A stretch of DNA of 64,000 bases, taken from assembly GCA_963383645.1 (NCBI GenBank), contig OY726559.1, positions 117,368,905-117,432,904 of the forward strand. Direction: 5' to 3'. Origin of the DNA: Muscardinus avellanarius. Taxonomy: Eukaryota; Chordata; Mammalia; Rodentia; Gliridae. Below the pieces are notes generated by a model, which searched no databases, was not told the DNA's origin, and saw only the letters and a program-made list of their open reading frames with translations. This document shows, in pieces, positions 44,313-64,000 of the stretch. Made by a program: the position numbers and the translations under genes. The stretch's first letter is position 1. Each line of letters starts with the position of its first letter.

Positions 44313-44945
44313 CTATTCTACGAAAATGCAGGAACATGTAAAAACCTCAGGCTTGGTAGTCCATGGGAAAAGATGTGAAGAAGGGAAGGTAATTAACTGG
44401 CTGAGGGGCTCTTCCTCATCCTGTCCTGGCCGGGACCAGTCCAGTAAGTCCTTTGATGGAGGTCAGTGTAAGGTTGTTTGCCTCAACTGTCTTGGGGTGA
44501 GGAGATGCAGGAAGCCAGGTGAAGTGGTAGCGCCCCCTCCCTCCGGAGCCCTCTGCAGACGTGTATAGAGCACATGTGTGCATACTCGCCCGTCTCACTG
44601 TGCTCTGCCCTGCCCTGCAGTAACTCCTGATGCTCAGACTGTATTCCCTGCTTCACCCAGCTGTCAGCACCCTCCTGCAGGCTCCCAGCCCCTTCCCCTC
44701 CCTAGGAGCTGCCTGGGGCAGGGGAAGCCTCTGCTTTTCCTCTTCCAGTCTGTCTGGGATGAGAGTTGAGGCCCCTGGTTTGAAGCAGGGAGCCTCAGTT
44801 GTCTGGATGTCCTTGAGGGGTACAGGAGTCACTGAATATTAAAGGTCTGGATTTTCTTTTCTTATTTTTTTCATTATTCCTCTGACTGATGAGGGGGAGG
44901 GTGGTAAATATGGAGCTTGTTCCTTCTCCTTTTCTTTTGCTCTTT
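44313..44945. other. Unique intron sequence
   Basis: About 630 bases without repeats. A splice-acceptor-like CTTTTCCTCTTCCAG ends at about 44750, but no matching donor or frame supports an exon. Confidence 0.45.
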
Positions 44946-44949
44946 CTTT

Positions 44950-45395
44950 GTTTCTTTTTGCTACTGGAGATTGAGCCCAGGGGCATTCCTTCTACCTCTG
45001 AGCTACAGTTTCAGCCCTATTTTATTTTTTATTTTGAAACAAAGTCTCGTCCCCAGCCATGGTGGCACACACTTGTAATCCCAGCGCTTGGGAGGCTGAG
45101 ACAGGAGGATCGCACAGGTTCAAAGCCAGCCTCAGCTACTGAGTGAGGCTCTCGGAAACTTAGTGAGACCCTGTTTCCAAATAACCTATAAAATAGGTCT
45201 GGGAGTATAGCCCAGAGGTAGAAAAGCCCTTGGGTTCCACCCCAGTATCACCAAAAAACAAAAAACAAAAAACAAAAAAAAAAAAACCAGAGTCTCACCA
45301 AATTGCTGAGGCTGGTGGCAAACGTTCAATCCTTCTGACTCAGCCTCCCAAGTACTGGGATTGCAGGTGTAATCACCACGCCCAGCTTAGTCTTT
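44950..45395. repeat. Antisense SINE interrupted by a sense SINE
   Basis: Antisense parts at about 44958-45052 and 45290-45390 form one copy. A sense dimer at about 45055-45285 with an AAAAC tail sits between them. Confidence 0.85.
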
Positions 45396-46440
45396 TAACT
45401 TACTTTAGAATGGTTAACCATTTTAGGTGTATTTTCTTTGCATTTGAAAGTGAATAAATTGACGTTGAGGGCCATGTGGACTTGGGTGGTGAAGAATCTC
45501 TTCTTTATTTCTACTGTCTAAATCACCAGACCGCCCACCCTGTTTCCTCCAGCACTCCTCCCATGACATACTTCAGGTGCAGGCAGCCCCGAGTCCCCAG
45601 AGCCAGGAGAGGCCCAGCCCCAGTTTGGTGGTTTCTAGTGGCAGAGCTGCTTATTTAGGAGAGGAATCTGGTTTTCCTGCACCTCCTGATGTGCTATGGT
45701 TCCCTGGGGAAGAAAGGATGTGAATTGCAGAGTCCGTTCACTGGGGAATCCTCTGAACACTGTGATGTAGGCTTCCTAGCTGAGCCCTGGGACTTTGTCT
45801 TTGGGATGAAAGTAACCTTGCCTGCCTTCCTGGAGCCAGTAGTAATCCCAATTGTGATTAACTGGGGCAGGAATCTGCTGAATTTGCTAGCGAGGTCTAA
45901 GACCCTTTATGTGAGAAAATGTCTGAACATCTCCTATGAAAATGTGGGTTTGCATTTGTGTATGTGTGTGTGGTGGGTGCTGGGGATCCAACCCAGGACT
46001 TCGCACGTGCCAGACAAGCGCTCTGCTTTTCAAGTTTTGAAAAATGGGCTTTTAGGAGCTTTTGGTGACTTGGAGTCTCTGAAGTAGAGGGAAAAAGGAA
46101 GGATGGACCAAGCATAGATGTTCAGAAAAATATTGAGTTGCTTACAAAGGATGCTTGAGGCCACCTTATGAGCCTCTAAGCAGACCTAAAAGGTAGAGGT
46201 CCCAGTTGAACTAAAGTGACCCTGTAATGAGGGTGGCCTTAAAGGTGTGGCGGGGAGTGATTAATGCTTCCTTCATATTATTATTCCTGTGCAGCCCATA
46301 GTGGCGAGTAGAGACAGATCCACAGGCCGCCATGCTGGTTCTACTGCTCCGAGGGCACTGCCTGGCTTCGGGAGAGCACAGGAAGAGAGTTGCCAGCCTC
46401 TTACTGATACCAAGCTCAAACTGCATCAGAAAGACGAACC
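45396..46440. other. Unique intron sequence with one old antisense ID element
   Basis: About 1 kb of mostly unique sequence. At about 45975-46035 is an antisense ID-like unit (GCTGGGGATCCAACCCAGGAC...GACAAGCGCTCTGC). No gene is seen. Confidence 0.5.
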
Positions 46441-46875
46441 TTTTTTTTTTTTTTTTTTTTTTTGCTTTGGTACTGGAGATTGAACCCAGGGACGTTCTAC
46501 CTCTGGGCCGCACCTGTTTCTTTTTACTTTTTATTATTTATTTATTTATTTATTTATTTTTGCAGTACTGGGGATGGAACCCAGGGCATTCTACTTCTGA
46601 GCTACACCCTCAGCCCTACTTTTTAATTTTTTATTTTGAAACAGGGTCTCACTGAGTTACAAAGGGCCTCACTAAGTAGCTGAGGCTGTTCATGAACCAC
46701 GATACTCCTGTCTCAGCTTCCCGAATGCTGGGATTACAAGCGTGTGCCACCACGCCTGGCTTTACTTTTTATTTTGAAACAGGATCTCACTAAGTTGCTG
46801 AGGCTGGTCTCAAACCTATGATCCTCCTGTCTCATCCTCCCAAGTACAGGGATTACTGGGATGAACTACTTGCTT
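46441..46875 (-). repeat. Antisense SINEs in PI4KB intron 1
   Basis: ID half at about 46441-46510, full copy at 46555-46762 and older 7SL half at 46765-46860. Confidence 0.86.
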
Positions 46876-47100
46876 GACAGACTTGAGAGGCAGATGAGCT
46901 AAAGTATTCTTTTTTGTTGATCTCAAAACAGAAGAATTCCCCATCTGTCTACCTACAAAACTTTAGTGGTCACTGCTGGGAAATGGGAGCTGGGCTATGT
47001 GATATTGAGCAGAGGAAAGCAACCTTGACACTTCACATTTTCAGAGGCCAAGAGAAAGCACTGGAAGGGTGGTGGGAGGAATCAGGGCTTCCCAGATGAC

Positions 47101-47208
<108 letters not shown>

Positions 47209-47794
47209 GGATGGAACCCAGGCGCCTTCTACCTCTGGGCTGCACTCCCAGACATATTTTATATTTTGTTTGGAAACAGGGTCTCACTAAGTAGCTGAGG
47301 CTGGCTTCAAACCTTCATACCTGGCGAGCCTCTTGTCTCAGCTTCTCAAGTACTGGGATTACAAGCATGCGCCACCACGCCCAGCTGAGAATATGTATTC
47401 TCGTTTTCACCTACCAAAGTACAGGCAGGCAGGTCCACAGGATCAAAGGTGATATCACCAATACTGGAAAGTACCTGCATTCCAGCTCTATGAAAGCCTC
47501 TGCCTTCCTCTGGCTCACGCTCTGTGTCTGAGACTCAGACTATTTGCATGTTTGGGAGGAGGCCTTTGAGTCCATCATTGGCGAGAGCCAAATTCTGGAG
47601 CCAAGTTGATTGGACAGAATTTCCTCTGTTCTTCACTGATTCTCCTGATGTGAATTTGGCGAGGCTCTGAAGACCTGCTCTTGGAGGGCGGTGGCTTTTA
47701 TCAGCAGTGTCCTCTGTCTCAGTTATGATTCCTATTCCTCTCTGTTCTTTAGAAGTTCTAGACCCATGAGTCCCAACTGATTTCTTTTCTTTCC

Positions 47795-48530
47795 TTTTTT
47801 TTTTTTTTTTTTTTTTGGTGGTACCGGGTATGAAACCTAGGGGCATTCTACCTCCGAGCTACACCCCCAGCCCTATATTTTATCCTTTTTATTTTGAAAT
47901 GGTATCACTGAGTTGCAGAGGCCTCACTAAGTAGCCGAGGATGGCCAGGAACCTTCGATCCTCCTAAAAAGTGTGCGCCACCACACCCGGCCTCTTTTTG
48001 CCTTCTTACAGCCCCTCCAGTTCTTGGAGTGTGTGTATGATAGTGGGGAAAGTAGTGTTGGCATAGGAGAGGGCTGTCATCGATGTCTTCAAAGCTGAGT
48101 CTCAAGTTGGGCATGGTAGTGTATACTTGTAATCCCAGTACTTGGGAGGCTGAGACATGAGGGTCATGGGTTTGCAGGCAGCCTCTGCAACTTAGTAAGA
48201 CTCTGTTTCAAAATTTAAAAAAAGAAGGCCGGGCGTGGTGGCGCACGCTTGTAATCCCCGTGCTTGGGAGGCAGAGACAGGAGGATCGCGCAGGTTCGGA
48301 GCCAGCCGCACGCACTGGCTTAGGAGACCCTGTTTCCAAAATGAAAAATGTAAAAAAATAGGTCTGGGAGTGTAGCCCGGAGGTAGAAGGGCTTCCAGGA
48401 ACCCCAGTACCACCAAAAAAAAAAAAAAATTAAAAAAAAAATTTAAAAAAAGAATAAAATAGGGCTGGGGGTATAGTCAGAGGTAGAATGCCCCTGGGTT
48501 CCATCCCCAATACCACACACACACAAAGAA
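47795..48530. repeat. SINE cluster in PI4KB intron 1
   Basis: Antisense copy at about 47798-47992, with an internal deletion in the 7SL half. Sense half at about 48105-48225, sense dimer at 48228-48415 and sense ID unit at 48462-48525. Confidence 0.86.
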
Positions 48531-48599
48531 GAGTCTCAAACAACTCATGTAAAACTCTGCACATCTCTTATAAAATTACATGTGCATGTGCAAGCGTGC

Positions 48600-48835
48600 A
48601 CACACACATTGTTTACTAACAATTTAACTGGCATTCACTGAGTACTACCACGTGCCATAGTGTGAGCTCTTTTCATACATGCAAACTTGCTGCTTTTACA
48701 CGGCAATCACAAGAAATAGGGATCCCCCCCCCCAATTTGCAGTTGAGGAAACTGAAACTCAGAAGACACGTGGCTTGCATAAATTTATACCTCCCATAAA
48801 CGCAGAGCAAGGATTTCGAACCCCAGCCTGTTTTC
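48600..48835 (+). repeat. MIR-type ancient repeat
   Basis: GGCATTCACTGAGTACTACCACGTGCCA...AGTTGAGGAAACTGAAACTCAGAAG...GCAAGGATTTCGAACCCCAG follows the MIR order through to its end. Diverged and unsplit. Confidence 0.75.
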
Positions 48836-48984
48836 CTCCAAGCCCAGGGCTCCTTCCACTTGTGCTTCAGCTGCCACAGCACTGAGAAAGGGTGCGATGT
48901 TGTGAAACCAAACACGCAGAAGTGGCCCTGCTGCAGCAGGGCGAGGACAGGTTGTTGTAGAGCTATTTCTGTCTTTCTTTTTTT

Positions 48985-49980
48985 TGTTTTAAATTTTGTG
49001 GTACTGGGGATTGAACCAAGGGGCATTCTGAGCAGTACTACAGCCTTATGCCTTATTATTTTATTATTTATTTATTTATTTATTTTTGCGGTACTGGAGA
49101 TGGAACCCAGGGGCATTTTACCTCCAAGCTGTAGCCCCAGCCTTATATTTTTATTCTTTTTTTTTTTTTGGTGGTACTAGGGGTGGAACCCAGAGGCTTT
49201 CTACCTCCGGGCTATACTCCCAGACCTATTTTATATTTTATTTGGAAACAGGGTCTCACTAAGTAGCCGAGGCTGGCTTTGAATCTGTGCAGTCCTCCTG
49301 TCTCAGCCTCCCAAGCACAGGGATTACAAGCGTGCGCTACCACACCTGGCTTATTCTTTATTTTGAAACAGTCTCACTAAGTGTCAGAGAGCCTCACTAA
49401 GTAGCTGAGGCTGGCTTTCAAACCTGTGCGATCCTCCTGTCTCAGCCTCCCAAGTACTGGGATTGCAAGTGTGCGCCACCACACCTGGATTTTTACTATT
49501 GTTGTTTTCATTATTATTTGCGGTACTGGGGAATGAACCCAGGGGCATTCTACCATTGAGCTACATACCCAGCCCTATTTTTTTTTTTTTTTTTTTTTTT
49601 TTTTGGTGGTACTGGGAGTGGAACCCAGAGGCTTTATACCTCTGGTCTGTACTTCCAGACCTATTTTATAGTTTTTTGTTGGAAAGTGGGTCTCACTAAG
49701 TTGCTGAAAGCCTCACTCAGTAGCTGAGGCTGGCTTCGAACCTGTGCATTCCTCCTGTTTTAGCCTCCCAAGCGCGGGGATTACAAGCGTGTGCCACCAC
49801 ACCTGGCTTATTCTTTATTTTGAAACAGGGTCTCACCAAGTTGCAGAGGGCCTCACTAAGTAGCTGAGACTGGTGGCAAACCTGCAATCTTCCTATCTCA
49901 GCCTCCTAAGTACTGGGATTAACAGCCTGCAGCCTCCTAAGTACTGGGATTACCAGCATGCGCCACCACGCCCAGCTTAG
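48985..49980 (-). repeat. Antisense SINE array
   Basis: Units at about 48990-49055 and 49080-49145 (ID halves), 49155-49350, 49355-49490, 49515-49575 (ID), 49580-49808 and 49812-49975. The last contains a 31-base tandem duplication (49899-49929 and 49930-49960). Confidence 0.86.
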
Positions 49981-50099
49981 AGCTGATTTGTTCTAAGTGA
50001 ATCCTGGCACGGTATTTGCTGGCCCTTATTCCCTCGGAGCTATGAATCTAAAAGGGAAGGGAAGAAAGTACCCGTAACTAGAAAAATGCACCAGGGCCA

Positions 50100-50930
50100 G
50101 GTGTGGTGGTGCATGCTTATGATACCAGTATTTGGGAGGTTACCTAGGAAGATTGCAGGTTTCAGGACAGCCTCAGCAAGTAGTGAGACTCATTAACCTA
50201 GCAAGACCCTGTTTCAAAAATAAAAATAAGCTGGGCATGGTGGCACACGCTTGCAATGCTAATATTTGGGAGCCTGTGGGTTTGATTCCCAGTTACACAC
50301 ACACACAAATAAATATATAAAATAAAAATAATAAAAATAAGCCAGGTGTGGTGAAGAGACACTAAGACTTCAATACTAAACAAAGGTGCGTTGAGCTGAG
50401 CTGTGCAGGGTCACTGTGTGGAGTTTATACGGGTGAGGAAATAGTGTGTGTGTGTGTGGGGGGGGGTTTGGTGGTACTGGGGTTCCTGGAAGCCCTTCTA
50501 CCTCTGGGCTGCACTCCCAGAACCTATTTTATATTTTTATTTGGAAACAGGGTCTCTTAAGCCAGCTCAGCTGGCTTCCCACATGATCCTCCTGTCTCTG
50601 CCTCCCATGCCTCCACGCCCGGCCGGGGAAATAGTTTTAAATGGTAAAGAAAATGATTCCGGCAATTTGAAAAGGGAGACAGGGATTTGCAAGAGGTTAG
50701 GAAAGTATTTGAAGAGCCGGGCGTGGCCACACACAGTAGTAATCCCTTCACTAGAGAGGCCAAGACTGGAGGATCTCAGAGTCAAGGCCAGCCTCAGTAA
50801 GTCTGGAGAATTTCATCAACCTAGGGAGGTCCTGTTTCAAAATAAAAAAAATTAAATTGGGCTGGGGGTGCAGCTCGGAGGTGGAATGCTGCTGGGCTCG
50901 ATTCCTAGTACCACAAAAAAGGACATACAA
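50100..50930. repeat. SINEs before the first PI4KB coding exon
   Basis: Sense halves at about 50095-50225 and 50228-50305, antisense copy at about 50465-50627 (7SL part shortened), and sense copy at about 50715-50925. Unique sequence of about 350 bases leads to the acceptor at 51279. Confidence 0.85.
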
Positions 50931-51307
50931 AGTATGTGAAGAATTAAGGACAAGGGAATAAGACCCAGATTGCTCCCCAGTTTCCTTGAGGAATTGATAA
51001 GCTCATCTAACCGTAACACGGACAAAGCATCATTTCGCAAGTCTAAGCTAAGAGCTGAGGCCGAGCTAGGTAAGTGCAGAAGGAAAACCCTAGTCAAGTG
51101 GCGGCAGGGCAGGCGGGCACCCCGGGGGAGATGACTTTTCATCTGATCTTGAAGGAATCCAGGACAGAAAGAGAAGGTGCCTGGGAAGGTTTCATGACAA
51201 AAGGAAGAGCTGAGGACAGTGCCACTAACCAGCGCGTGTAATGTCTCCCTTTCTGTCCCTTTCTCCCTCCCTCCTGTAGCTTGGAAGCTCGAGGTCTGGC
51301 CATAGCC

Positions 51308-64000
<12,693 letters not shown>

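Overview
The window is nuclear DNA of a mammal, most likely a squirrel-family rodent (ground squirrel or marmot type). Two things support this. The genes run SELENBP1, RFX5, PI4KB, all on the + strand, which is the order of human 1q21.3 read in reverse. The repeats are dominated by dimeric SINEs with a 7SL (B1-like) left half and an ID (tRNA-like) right half, an architecture known from Sciuridae and a few other rodent families. The family-level assignment is inference; a repeat search would settle it.

Layout. SELENBP1 (exons 2-12, about 50-6425, polyadenylation signal at 6620) lacks only its first exon, which holds ATG plus one base. Then come about 13 kb of intergenic DNA almost filled by SINEs, with a minus-strand solo LTR (8504-9131), a dead 3' L1 (about 15057-16100) and an older antisense L1 (about 16425-17515). 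The RFX5 CpG-island promoter lies at about 19.0-20.3 kb and its nine coding exons at 20635-25823. About 11 kb of SINE-rich intergenic DNA follow (26.1-37.0 kb). The PI4KB CpG-island promoter and noncoding exon 1 are at about 37.56-38.08 kb. A 13.2-kb first intron leads to the first coding exon (51308-52213), a 45-base cassette exon (57962-58006) and two 228-base exons (61062-61289, 63251-63478). The lipid-kinase domain of PI4KB lies beyond the right edge.

The three genes are neighbours but not a functional unit. SELENBP1 is a cytosolic methanethiol oxidase, RFX5 is the DNA-binding subunit of the RFX complex that activates MHC class II genes, and PI4KB makes PI4P at the Golgi. Spliced reading frames assembled here give 472 aa for SELENBP1 (including the off-window start) and 610 aa for RFX5, both intact, and 469 N-terminal residues for PI4KB.

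I found no convincing undescribed multi-gene system. The points most worth checking are: a GC-AG intron in SELENBP1; serine in place of the Cys57 reported to matter in human SELENBP1; tandem CCAAT/CCAGGCAGA modules with an RFX half-site in the RFX5 promoter; a CpG-enriched SINE inside that island; a PI4KB alternative 5' exon whose expected ATG is GTG; a perfect 103-bp tandem duplication just upstream of the PI4KB cassette exon; tandem octamers upstream of PI4KB; and datable nested insertions with clear target-site duplications. SINE boundaries below were read by eye and are good to about 10-20 bases unless a target-site duplication is given.
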